Source: Doryteuthis pealeii
Taxonomy: Eukaryota; Mollusca; Cephalopoda; Myopsida; Loliginidae
DNA: 64,000 nt
Assembly: GCA_023376005.1 (NCBI GenBank)
Contig: CM042145.1
Location: 102,546,248-102,610,247 of the forward strand
Reading direction: 5' to 3'
The position numbers and the translations under genes were made by a program. Positions within the stretch are counted from its first letter, which is position 1. Each line of letters begins with the position of its first letter. Under the pieces are notes generated by a model. The model worked only from the letters and a program-made list of their open reading frames with translations, made no database searches and was not told the origin of the DNA. Positions 56,701-64,000 of the stretch are shown here, one piece after another.

Positions 56701-56904
56701 CCTCCAAGTAAAGAAAAAGAAGTAATTCATTAATCGATCATTTTTTTCTACACATGTACCAAATGGATACAGTCTTGATAGTAAATTTATATACAATATA
56801 AACTATAATCTCACCTCATTTGCATAAGAGTATATATCTGTGGATAATTGTATAATAAATAACTGCAAAATAATCCGAATAATCAAACTTCCGTGGGAAT
56901 CCAT
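41707..56904 (-). CDS. PIGK: GPI-anchor transamidase catalytic subunit PIGK/GPI8 (10 exons, 3' end unresolved)
   Basis: Exons (minus): 56904-56815, 55520-55375, 54709-54651, 53918-53842, 52798-52687, 52397-52301, 49960-49843, 46633-46523, 44490-44306, 41770-41707. All phases join, giving 353 residues. An N-terminal hydrophobic signal (SLIIRIILQLFIIQLS) precedes a caspase-like C13 peptidase domain: SGHTNNWAVLV, FWFNYRHVANVLS, VKRLGIPDSHIILM, VADDMACNPRNPHPG, VYGDDVEVDYRGYE. The catalytic His is in YMTGHGG and the catalytic Cys in MIDTCQAESM. PIGK cleaves the C-terminal signal of proproteins in the ER lumen and transfers them to GPI with PIGT, PIGS, PIGU and GPAA1. The Cys in DMACNPRN is the one that links to PIGT in other species. 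Relatives are near 395 residues; the missing 40-odd are the luminal tail and membrane anchor. Confidence 0.92.
42069..42388 (-). repeat. tRNA-derived SINE, family A, full-length
   Basis: Inverted, with the same 3' body (GTCCCTAAAAGGGGTGGGG) as 28727-29027. Followed by partial inverted copies at 42391-42540 and 42762-42921. Confidence 0.8.
42391..42921 (-). repeat. Two partial family A SINEs
   Basis: 42391-42540 keeps the middle part. 42762-42921 keeps the 3' body and is nearly identical to 42069-42230, so it may be a recent segmental duplicate. Confidence 0.7.
43250..43490 (+). repeat. tRNA-derived SINE, family B, head lost
   Basis: Body GTTTGCATTTCACAGAGCACC..AATACCCTTTGG and end GGGTTGGGTAAATACATA. 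Confidence 0.7.
43491..44300. other. PIGK intron 9, nothing recognised
   Basis: AT-rich; small open frames near 43928-44146 show no domain. Confidence 0.45.
44306..44490 (-). CDS. PIGK: PIGK exon 9
   Basis: Encodes LRVCPQKQCISRVGVRSDLF, then RDPEKVLLTDFFGSVRNVEL, and ends NDTC plus two bases. The TDFFGSVR block is diagnostic. Confidence 0.93.
44705..45150 (-). mobile_element. LINE 3' end with AAACC-type tail
   Basis: Minus-strand frame 45141-44947 reads CGTYQILYTVKHFLMECGVF, then RKKCFNANNMDLFENTNIDN and LREIKIHL-stop: the usual C-terminus of a mollusc-type LINE ORF2. The 3' UTR ends with the ATATCAACC-like/AACCAAACC tail shared with SINE-like family C. A second tail copy lies at 44705-44770. 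Confidence 0.6.
45270..45740 (-). mobile_element. RTE-like LINE 3' fragment
   Basis: Reverse complement matches the 15180-15760 region in two pieces, interrupted at about 45350-45500. Ends at the CATCATCA (GATGAT) tail. Confidence 0.65.
45730..46480. repeat. Rearranged family G repeat
   Basis: 45730-45870 and 46095-46335 are inverted and 46346-46480 is direct relative to 4985-5525. A LINE-like tail lies between, at 45955-46045. Confidence 0.55.
46523..46633 (-). CDS. PIGK: PIGK exon 8
   Basis: Encodes HHVDPAIGVYVIDRYTYYAL and ends KKTLGQF, 37 codons, phase 0. Confidence 0.93.
46705..46748 (-). mobile_element. Helitron-like H3 3' terminus
   Basis: In reverse: AAACTTAGATACTTACCGCC, then AGAGGGCG, TTAATCTTG and CCAG. 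The hairpin CGCC-AGA-GGCG-type and spacing match H3 ends (CCAG in place of CTAG). Confidence 0.55.
46749..46927 (+). pseudogene. Inverted degenerate copy of PIGK exon 5 with intron flanks
   Basis: On the + strand: TTTTATTTTAG, then a sequence matching PIGK exon 5 (AGTGGAAAACTTTGT.., AACATTCTTGTTTATATGAC, then donor GGTAAAAACACA). Similarity extends about 25 bp into the upstream intron and about 40 bp into the downstream intron. An in-frame TGA replaces the Arg codon after CAATCAAAG. It lies inside PIGK intron 7, antisense to PIGK, with H3 ends on both sides. Confidence 0.85.
46929..47460 (-). mobile_element. Helitron-like family H3 copy
   Basis: In reverse, begins TTATAATGGAGATTCGGTGT and ends TTACACTCTGAGGGCACATA, then TTCTTG and CTAG. 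The CTAG abuts the exon copy with one base between. Confidence 0.6.
47548..47705. mobile_element. hAT-type MITE-like fragment with internal hairpin
   Basis: Starts CAGGGGTCCCCAAACCGCAG (a typical hAT-like end). A later GCATGTG.. / CATGCTGCGGTTTTG is the inverted partner. 47571-47634 is a separate near-perfect hairpin around TTTACAATGTAAA. Confidence 0.45.
47706..49842. other. PIGK intron 7, mostly unique
   Basis: Contains family C fragments at about 48385-48430 and 48770-48880 and a small imperfect tandem of TATGGTTTCAAGTATTC-type units at 48500-48760. No exon seen. Confidence 0.5.
49843..49960 (-). CDS. PIGK: PIGK exon 7 (catalytic Cys)
   Basis: Encodes YHEIFFMIDTCQAESMYQK and ends ASSHVGEDSLS. 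The Cys of DTCQ is the nucleophile. Confidence 0.95.
50100..50190 (-). repeat. tRNA-type SINE fragment
   Basis: Reverse reading has TGTAATGGTTAGCAAGC and GAATTCGATTCTC, resembling A and B boxes. Confidence 0.4.
50725..50790. repeat. Short G-rich tandem repeat
   Basis: Three units of GGTCAGTGTTAGAG(GAGGGG). G-runs could form a quadruplex. Confidence 0.7.
51060..51560. repeat. Family A SINE inserted in a family B SINE
   Basis: Family B (minus) pieces at 51060-51135 and 51335-51560 are separated by a family A copy (+, 51137-51330), giving the relative age of the two insertions. Confidence 0.65.
51600..52090 (+). mobile_element. RTE-like LINE 3' fragment
   Basis: Encodes FQAIVVSVLLYGCTTWTLTK, then RMLRTILNKMWKQHP and VRRTRHVGQCWRIKDELIND with few stops, then a GATGAT-type tail. 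Same family as 14120-15770 but less decayed here. Confidence 0.75.
52301..52397 (-). CDS. PIGK: PIGK exon 6 (catalytic His)
   Basis: Completes YMTGHGGDGFLKFQDSEE and ends FEQMWQKR. The His of TGHGG is the general base of the Cys-His dyad. Confidence 0.95.
52687..52798 (-). CDS. PIGK: PIGK exon 5
   Basis: Encodes VTVENFVRVLTGRLPPSTP, then SKRLLSDERSNILVYMT. A degenerate inverted copy sits at about 46749-46927. Confidence 0.92.
52872..53255. repeat. Satellite of about 35-39-bp units (74-bp dimer) in PIGK intron 4
   Basis: TACAGGGTGTTTCAGAAAAA occurs about ten times, alternating between TTTAAATCTTTTGAAA and TTTATATTTCAGATG spacers. Unit starts at 52872, 52906, 52944, 52979 and 53018. Open frames through it are an artefact of the repeat. 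Confidence 0.9.
53842..53918 (-). CDS. PIGK: PIGK exon 4
   Basis: Encodes TVFNNANQYINVYGDDVEVD and ends YRGYE at phase 0. Confidence 0.9.
54147..54610 (+). mobile_element. Helitron-like family H3 copy, 3' end lost
   Basis: Starts TCATTATAATGGAGATTTGG after A. Matches 46929-47460 in reverse through AACCAATTAAAAT and TTAGTCTTTC. No CTAG end. Confidence 0.55.
54651..54709 (-). CDS. PIGK: PIGK exon 3
   Basis: Encodes SHIILMVADDMACNPRNPHP, including the conserved Cys used for the disulfide to PIGT in relatives. Confidence 0.9.
54785..55075 (-). repeat. tRNA-derived SINE, family B
   Basis: Complete copy with GGTGTAATGGTTAGAGTC (reverse) head. Confidence 0.75.
55375..55520 (-). CDS. PIGK: PIGK exon 2
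   Basis: Starts EKINEFFQSGHTNNWAVLV and ends RLGIPD plus two bases. This is the most conserved N-terminal block of GPI8 proteins. Confidence 0.95.
55640..56814. other. PIGK intron 1, nothing recognised
   Basis: AT-rich. A short block at 55740-55890 with GACTCCGACTCC-type imperfect repeats is the only texture. Confidence 0.5.
56815..56904 (-). CDS. PIGK: PIGK exon 1 with initiator Met
   Basis: MDSHGSLIIRIILQLFIIQ and onward to YSYANE, 30 codons, phase 0, donor GTGAGA. A short N-tail and hydrophobic core fit an ER signal peptide. No in-frame upstream Met alternative is needed. Confidence 0.8.
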
Positions 56905-58115
56905 GTTGGAAAGTGTTCAATGGCGTCGACTTCGTTGATAATACACCGCCTGGCTGTGATTAGTTATGGATGCACAAAATTGCTACAATTATAAAATTTG
57001 AAAATTGACATTTACTTCACAGCAAATTTTTTTTTTTTAGTTTTTAACTAAAAACCTATTAATATCAATTCAATGAATGTTGGGAAAATGGACAGACTGA
57101 AATGTTATGAGAGAGAATTCAAAAGATCTGTCATAGAAGCAGAAGTTATTGTCTCTTTTTATATAAAAATTTAAAAGTTTTAGATTTACATTAGGAATTC
57201 ATTGAAAAGTTTTTCTATACAATATTTAAGATTAAAAGAATGTTAAAAGTTACAAAAAAGGCATTTTCTAATAACACAGGACAATGTGTAAAAGGTATTT
57301 TAAAGGATGAGAAATCGAGAAATGAGCGAAACTCATTTATTAGAAATATTAGTTGTGATCGATAATTATTGCACTACTGTGCAACCGTAAACACAATAAA
57401 TGCTTATGCCGTTGCTAAAGAATATTTTCATCAAAATGGTTAAATGAATAAAATCATTTTCCACAGATTACTAAAACGATTCCTTCAATAAAATAAATAT
57501 GTGCGGTATTCTTAAGGTAAACAAAAACATGGAGGTAACTTTTATTCGTCGTTAAAAAAAATCTTATTTTCTGTTGCTAAGAGCAACGTAAACAAAGTAA
57601 AATTGTTTATTGTCTCCCTTTGTGCTAGTTTTGATATATATAATCACTCTCGTGGCGTTATGGTTAGTGGGTTCGATTCTCAACGGGTATCACAACTTCT
57701 GTCTTTTGCTACTTCTACGCTAAGCTTAATAAATAACTATAATCCCTTTAACGAAGGGCTCATGTGTATACACATGCCCCGGGAAAAAATAATCCCAGAC
57801 CCCACTACCAGTGTTACAACTAGGTATGTTCAAAAATATTAAAGGGAGGTTATAAAAATTTCTTAATTTCAAAACACTTGGAAAAAATCAGGGAATTATC
57901 ATATTTTTATGAAATTTTCAGTACTTTATTCATTAATAACTTAATTTTAAATGAATAGCTTATTTTTTAAATTTGAAATTTTAATAGCTTATTTTTAAAT
58001 TTAAAAAATGTCTTTTATCAGTTCCTAACTTACTGATTTTGGTTATTTGAAGAAAAAAATTCTAGTCCCTAATTTTTACATTTCTAAAAAGATCCAATCC
58101 TGAATACCACATAAA
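56905..58115. other. Upstream region of PIGK
   Basis: No TATA or Inr could be assigned. A tRNA-like fragment with TTATGGTTAGTGGGTTCGAT lies at 57650-57710. No divergent gene is visible. Confidence 0.4.
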
Positions 58116-58709
58116 TCTTATTATAATGGAAATTGTGGGTTTGTCTGTCTGTAACCGAAACTACATTACTATACAAGTCACAATTCCCTTTATTATTTAC
58201 ATCACAATCTTCATGATTTTATTTATATTTAAACCTCAATTATTAATAAAATTGCTTCACTTTTTTATTAGTGTTGTCCATATCTACATACAAATAACAT
58301 GCAATTGTATTTATATATACAAAAAATAGCGGTTTACAGTGTGAATGGGAAGGCTAATTTGTATATTGATATTAAAAATGTGATTTTATTAAATATGTGC
58401 TTAGTATTATTGATTTCTAATTGTTTGGTTTTATTTTAATGAATATAAGCAAAAATTTCTTCAATGAATCTTAAATGAAATCCAAAAATAAGAAAAAATA
58501 ACTGTCATTTTATTCTTTATTTCCTGATTTAACTAAATAGTTAAATAAGTAAAATTCTGCAATGAAAGACAGGAGTGATGGAAGAGTAAGTTTCATTTCT
58601 ATTTTTCTATTATACCCCCACTCTTTTTATTAGACTTTCTAATTTAATACGATATTTCATTACATTAAAACTTAAGTACTTGCACCCGGAGGGTGCATAT
58701 ATTTGCTAG
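58116..58709 (+). mobile_element. Helitron-like family H3, both termini present
   Basis: TCTTATTATAATGGAAATTG start after A. 3' end GCACCCGGAGGGTGC hairpin, then ATATATTTG and CTAG before T. This is the reference copy for the family; no ORF with a Rep or helicase motif. Confidence 0.65.
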
Positions 58710-58844
58710 TAAAAATAAAAAAATAAAAAAATTCAACACCCGATAAAAAGTTATTTGAAAATTTAAAAGTTTTTTTCCTAAAAATTCAAAATTTATTTTT
58801 TGTAACAGGTTTTGTTTTTTGTCGTTTTAAAAACAATATTTTTC

Positions 58845-59520
58845 AGTAATTTTCACCTTTAGTTGGCTAAATTCCTAGCAAATAAGGTAATTAGAGTAAT
58901 CTCCTTTGACTTTCACTTTGAAACAAGCCGGTAGCTATTTTGAAAGTCTCTGTGCGAAATCGCCCATTCATAAAGGAGGAGAAGAAGAAAGAGAGAAAAA
59001 AAAGGAGAGGAAAAGGAAATAAGAAGAGAAATTATAACCACACAAATAAAAAAAAACATAAGCACGTCATTTCTTAAATAAAACTCTGATGATAAAGCTT
59101 CACTTTGAAATCGATTAGACATATAAACATCTTTTTGTCTTTATTTTTTACGCATTGTGTTGCCTTCGAATTTTATTTTTTTATTATTTTATAAAATCCT
59201 AGAAACTTTTACAAAAACAATACAACTGCATGCTTTAACACAAAAATATCATAAAATGTGTTCTTAATAACAAGTAAGTTCATTTCAGATAATTTTACCC
59301 TAGGAATTTAGCCAACTGACTTTCACTTTGAAACAAGATGGTAGCCATTTTGAAAGTGTCCGTGCGAAATATACAAATCTTAGAATCGTTTCGAAAACAA
59401 TACAACTGCATGCTTTAACATAAAAAATGTGTTCTTAATAACAATTAAGTTCATTTCAGATAATGAGCAAACACAATATTATGCTAGGTATTTTTACAAC
59501 TAAAGGTGAAAATTACCTAT
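58845..59520. repeat. Duplicated block with inverted outer ends
   Basis: GACTTTCACTTTGAAACAAG..GGTAGC.ATTTTGAAAGT recurs at 58908 and 59319. AATACAACTGCATGCTTTAA recurs at 59220 and 59400. The outer TTTTCACCTTTAGTTG and its inverse CAACTAAAGGTGAAAA lie near 58850 and 59495. Confidence 0.65.
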
Positions 59521-59845
59521 TTTTCTTTGAATTGGTGCAAAAAAAAAAGTATTTTCTCTGATTCAATGGGCCTATTTTTATTCACTTAAAAATTTAATAG
59601 TGAATTCTAAATAAAAGTGTTTTATAATTTTCTTGAAGCATTGTATTTATATTGGTTTAGTGGTTGGTTTTGAAGGCTATCACAATGCAAGTGTAAAGAA
59701 AAATAAGGTAACTATGGTGTTGTTTGTTTACCTTTGATTTATTCTTAATATTTTGAGATAAAGATCTCTTTGTCAGAAGATTTTTGAAAGTCTGAAGTTG
59801 TTGCTAGGAATCATTCATTCTGTTCTGTGTTTTATATCTTCCAAA

Positions 59846-59894
<49 letters not shown>
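59846..59894. repeat. (TG)n microsatellite
   Basis: About 22 TG units. Confidence 0.95.
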
Positions 59895-59895
<1 letters not shown>

Positions 59896-60780
59896 CTGTC
59901 CAACAATGAATTCTAAATGTCTGTAACTAAATGTCTAATGCACTTGATATTTTCATCATAAATCAAGCTTTATTTAATATATCTAAAAATGTAAGTTTAG
60001 AAATGTGCAATTTTGCACAAAAAACTTCCAAGATTTTTATATATTAAGAATCTGTGTTACGCTTCAAAGATACGTGGTTCAAAGTTAAATGACCTGAAAA
60101 AATGTAAAAGTTTTTAAATAAAATAACAGGTACATTATATCTGTTATTCATTAATATTTCAACACTAAAAATTTCATTAAATTCAGTTAATTCCCTGATT
60201 TTTGGTATTTTTCTTCTTTCGGAGGGGTGACATACGATGGCGGAATTTAGGTCTGTTAAGTTCGATTTAACTATAAACTTGTACGTTTTATTATTTGAAC
60301 TCAGTCAGTAATAGTCTTTTTTCCTTTCTTTTTAACAAAAATGTTTTTTTTAGATATGTATTCATTGGCTTTTAGTTGATAATAAAGAAATTAATGATAG
60401 CAATCATCACTTTGTTCTGTTAATCTAGAAGAAGGATTTAAAGACTCAGTTGTAATGTGTGGCCCTCATGACATACATATGTAATCCATGTGGCCATCAT
60501 GACATGCATATGTAATTCATGTAGCCCTAGGAGGCTACTCAGTTTGACATGCCTGGTTTATGCCAGGTTTTTTTTGGGGGGAGGGGTATGCTTAAAAAAA
60601 TGTTTAATTTAAAAAAATGATAATAATAATTAAAGTAATCATCACCTTCTTCATTATCATCATCATCATCATCGATTTTGAGTCCATTGCTGAATAAAGG
60701 CTATTCCCAAATCCTTCCATGACAACCTTGATTGTGCTAAAACGTCTTACCAATAAACTCCACTATTTCATCTCCCATGT
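59895..60780. other. No gene seen
   Basis: AT-rich DNA with a short ATCATC run at 60655-60675 and a direct repeat (GGCC.TCATGACATACATATG / GGCCATCATGACATGCATAT) at 60460-60520. Confidence 0.45.
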
Positions 60781-60784
60781 ATGT

Positions 60785-61490
60785 AGTCACTCATCTTTTC
60801 CGTCACAAGCAGGATCCAACACAAGGTCATTTTTTGTTTGTTTTCTTTTTGCAGAGTAAAGCTGGTTTTCCTTCACCTAGACTAAAGACATATTGAGTTG
60901 AAAGAGAACTAAATTCATGCCTTTTTCCTTAAATACCTAGATGTGTCACTATGACAACTGTGTCACTTCCTAGTAGTTGCCAGAAAGGTCATGGAACTGT
61001 GTGGTGTAATGGTTAGAGTCATGGTAAATGGACTCGTCGCCCCAAGTTCAAATCCTGGATGTGGAAATTGCATTTTACTTAGAGTTAATACCCTTGGTAT
61101 AAATCTTAGTCTCCCTCCAGCTATAGGTAAATAGTAGGGCAGACTGAGTTCTATAACCTTGGTATGGCAACCGGTCTAGGAGAAAAAAAAACTCTGAATT
61201 CAAACCTGTTAAACTTTGCTTAATAAATTGACCTTGTGTCACATCCTGATCGTGCAGAGGCATTGGTAAATATAATCATCCTGCAGGAAAAGCAAGTTAT
61301 CCCATACTACTAGACAACTTAAGGTCAATTTTTAAGCTGAGTAACAGGTTTGAATTCAGAATTCTCCTTCTCCTAGACCGGTTGCCATACCAAGGTTAAA
61401 GAGCCTAGTCTACCCACTATTTATCTACAGCTGCAGGGAGAATAGTTGGATTAATACGTTTCTGAGGGGTAGGTATTTAGCCAACCCATC
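60785..61490. repeat. Cluster of family B SINEs
   Basis: 60785-60960 (minus, degenerate), 60990-61275 (+, complete with GTGTGGTGTAATGGTTAGAG and AGTTCAAATCC) and 61320-61480 (minus). Confidence 0.65.
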
Positions 61491-61494
61491 TGCC

Positions 61495-61611
61495 ACAGGT
61501 TGGATGTGACAAAAGGTCTCAAGTATGAGGTATCCAGCGAGGATCAAACTCACTATTCAGTAGTAATGGATCTAAGAGATTAGCTTGCTAAACATTACAC
61601 CACAATGAGAT
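61495..61611 (-). repeat. tRNA-type SINE fragment
   Basis: Reverse reading has TGTGGTGTAATGTTTAGCAA and GAGTTTGATCCTCG; related to 6838-6975. Confidence 0.5.
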
Positions 61612-63518
61612 TGTAGCAATTGTCTGCCTCTTTTGGGATGGATTTGTTTCCAAAAGGGTTATCTTCCCTTGCCACCAGGGTTTTGCCACTTGGTGACACT
61701 ACTAGCTGTGTATTTAAACTCAGCTCAGGAAGCTATCGCACTCTCTGGGTCTGGCATCCTCAAAAGATGGACTAGATGCATGTTGTCTCTGTCCATTAAG
61801 TGGGGGGCTTTCATATTCTTTATGAACTCTTTCTTATTTCTAAATGACTTTTATCCTATCTATTTTGTATTGTAGGGGATTATCTTCCCTTTGCCTGGAA
61901 GAGTTATCTTCCCGCTGTGTTGCCGTTTGTGGCCACCAGGGGACCTCTGGTATATAAGCGGCTGATTCAAATGCTTCTCTCTCTCTTTACTTACTACCTC
62001 TGAACGAGCATGGGTTAGACTTATGTCTACCCCCTTCTCGGTGGGGCTTTGGCCCTCCCCTTACATTACTGTAAGTCTTTTATACAGCATGGACTATCCT
62101 TTAGTTCCATGTCTGTAACATTTATATTTTATGTACATTTGGGTATCTCGTTTATACCTAAATATTGTATCTTGTATTTACCATCCATGAATGTGTCCTT
62201 TTATCTCTACTCTTATATCTTATGTATCTATGTACTTTATGTATCTTATCGTTACCATGTGCTGTACACCTATTAAATGTTTTGTCTCACAACGTGTCGG
62301 AGCTGTTGTTCAATTATTAACTTTGAATCTTACAGTATCTTGTCATGTATGTCATGTTCCATGTGCTCAGACAATAAAGTCTGTATTGTTGCTATGTTGT
62401 ATAACCCGTCGGTCGCTACCGAGCTAAAGGGCTCACAGAATCTCCAAAATTGGCCGTCAAGATCGGATTTTCTGCATCAACCAAGGATTGCAGTGTCTCT
62501 ATAATTGCCGAAAGTCTAGCCGAATGCCCACGTTGTGCTAAGATCTCAAACGACTAGAAATCTGCTATAGAAATTGATTCCCAAGGTTAACAGCGGCCTA
62601 GTGGTCACATAAAAAACAACGACTCTTTTTCTTCAAACTTAACAAAATTTATATTCAAATAACAAAAGAATACAAACAATTATTTCTCAAGACTGTGGGA
62701 GTGATGTACCCGTAATCAAGGTGTTCTGTCGACTAAGTTATTCGAATATGTTGGCTGAAGTCAGTTTATCTGTCAGCTACCAGTATTTGCATTAATCGTC
62801 TCAGCTAGCCCGATCCGCTCAAGCAATCACAACTTTGTCTGCTCGCCAGCCTGGTCTGGCTTCATCTGCTTCTCAAGCCAAAAACGTCTGAGTTAAATAA
62901 TATTTCAATCGGAACAATTTTATTTACGGCCGGCATGAAGATATTAGTAACTCTCTCTGGACATCCTATTCTGGAAAGGCACCGCCTCTTTCTAGTTCAA
63001 ACCAGCCAATCAAATTCACTTCCGCCAAATCGACAGGGGCTTCAATCTTCCGGCTTCTTGAGTGTTTTTTCAATACATTTGACTTTCTTTAATTTCGATT
63101 TTCAACAAGAGTTTATCTCCTTTCTTAAGTGGAAAGGTAAACAATAAAAAGATTCTCTTTAATTCCGGTTTTTCATTTTCCGGTAATCTATAAAACAGGA
63201 TTTATCTTTTTCCATGCGACTTTTAGTCTGGCTATATCAAAGGACTGTCTCCATCACCACCGATTCTCGCTTCTGGGAGTTCCGACCTACTTGAGATCTT
63301 ACTTCTGATATGGTCAGCCCTATCCCGGCCACCATCTGCCTCGACTCTCCGGTCGAGGTCACCCGGCGAATCACATTTCTGTTCCCTTTCTTTCTTTCTT
63401 CTTTCCAACTTCAAAACCCGAATCAGGTCACAGTTGTACTTCTTTGTTCATATTTATTTATGTATATACTCTTAACATTGGAAGGTTACTCTGAGCCTTC
63501 TAATGTAATATAAGAACA
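61612..63518 (+). mobile_element. Solo-LTR-like element split by a nested insertion
   Basis: The outer pieces 61612-61869 (TGTAGCAATTGTCTGCC..) and 63434-63518 (..GGAAGGTTACTCTGAGCCTTC, AATATAAGAACA) match 12025-12440. The inner 61870-63433 does not. Confidence 0.55.
61870..63433 (+). mobile_element. Nested LTR-like insertion, about 1.56 kb
   Basis: Flanked by TTGTA on both sides (61865-61869 and 63434-63438), which fits a 5-bp target duplication. Begins TTGTAGGGGATTATCTTCCC; contains TATATAAG (about 61952) and AATAAAGTCT (about 62374). No protein domain; the short open frames are not convincing. Confidence 0.45.
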
Positions 63519-63534
63519 AACCACCAAATTCTTA

Positions 63535-63645
63535 TAGGATGTCCCACTTTTCCCAAAGATATTGCACTCTGTGAAATTCAAATTGCCTCATACAGGATTT
63601 GAACTTAGGGTTCCAACAATGGTAACCATTACAACACAAGTGCCT
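63535..63645 (-). repeat. tRNA-derived SINE, family B fragment
   Basis: Head part with GAACTTAGGGTTCC and GGTAACCATTACAACACAAG. Confidence 0.6.
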
Positions 63646-63649
63646 ATAT

Positions 63650-64000
63650 TCTATATAATAATATTTGTGTTCCTTAAACTTCGATCATTATCATGTTGCA
63701 ACACCCTCTGGTTAAAATGAGACTGTCCAGATCATCCAAGATGAAATGCAAAAATGTAAATCCTGATTATCTGCTGTTGCTTTTCCGACAAATTTTTATT
63801 TCTTATGACTGTCATGACCTCAGCTACATAATGGACCATTCCATTTTTATCATATAGAAAAAAAAGTAATCAAAATGATATGCTACACAGAAAAAATATA
63901 AGAAAGAAAGAAAGAGATAGAGTAGGGGAAAGATCGAGAGAAGGGGTGAGCGCGGGGAAGTGATGAGGCTAATCTGTTTCAATCAGACATAAGGAAAAGA
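63650..64000 (+). mobile_element. Helitron-like family H2, cut by window end
   Basis: Starts TCTATATAATAATATTTGTG and aligns with 5538 onward (TTCCTTAA.CTTC, ATCATCCAAGA.GAAATGCAA). The 3' end lies outside the window. Confidence 0.55.

Noticed and set aside
57603..57842. Possible small gene upstream of PIGK
   Set aside because: The frame contains a tRNA-like SINE fragment and shows no domain or splice support.

Overview
This is a eukaryotic, intron-rich, AT-rich window crowded with retroposons. The two protein genes and the repeat types (two abundant tRNA-headed SINE families, an RTE-like LINE ending in (GATGAT)n, Penelope-like elements, mariner relics, Helitron-like elements) fit a marine lophotrochozoan. 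My best guess is a cephalopod mollusc such as an octopus. That is inference from the overall repeat profile; no species-diagnostic gene was identified. The first base is 'n' and the first ~1.25 kb is a compositionally bizarre, A-poor, C/T-rich tract, so the left edge probably abuts an assembly gap.

Two genes are supported, facing each other. (1) On the + strand, from about 6.1 to 30.5 kb, twelve phase-consistent exons encode at least 525 residues of a secreted-type protein made of three tandem lipocalin-like domains (ApoD-like motifs: G-x-W at the start of a domain, then W..FKILYTD...Y.C). The 5' end, with the first G-x-W exon, the signal peptide and the promoter, was not found. (2) On the - strand, from 56.9 to 41.7 kb, ten phase-consistent exons encode 353 residues of PIGK/GPI8, the caspase-like catalytic subunit of the GPI transamidase, from the initiator Met through both catalytic residues. 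The C-terminal membrane anchor (about 45 residues in relatives) was not found in a clean exon; a 24-residue hydrophobic reading frame at 41497-41571 is a weak candidate. The two genes converge on a repeat-filled interval (30.5-41.7 kb).

Everything else is repeats and introns. 1.4-4.3 kb holds a Penelope-like element with RT and GIY-YIG remnants between long inverted arms. 5-9 kb holds Helitron-like elements, nested insertions and a near-perfect palindrome. 14.1-15.8 kb holds a decayed RTE-like LINE. 18.4-19.2 kb is a 67-bp satellite. 28-43 kb is SINE- and mariner-rich with a 110-bp tandem array. 52.9-53.3 kb is a short satellite in a PIGK intron. 61.6-63.5 kb is a nested pair of LTR-like elements. 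The right edge cuts a Helitron-like copy.

The most interesting observations are two displaced exon copies. A degenerate, inverted copy of PIGK exon 5 sits in PIGK intron 7, bounded on both sides by termini of a Helitron-like family, which suggests transposon-mediated exon capture. A 54-bp copy of a lipocalin exon lies 3.7 kb beyond the lipocalin stop codon. A third theme is several non-autonomous families with TC...hairpin...CTAG ends inserted between A and T, whose terminal hairpins are preserved between copies by compensating changes.
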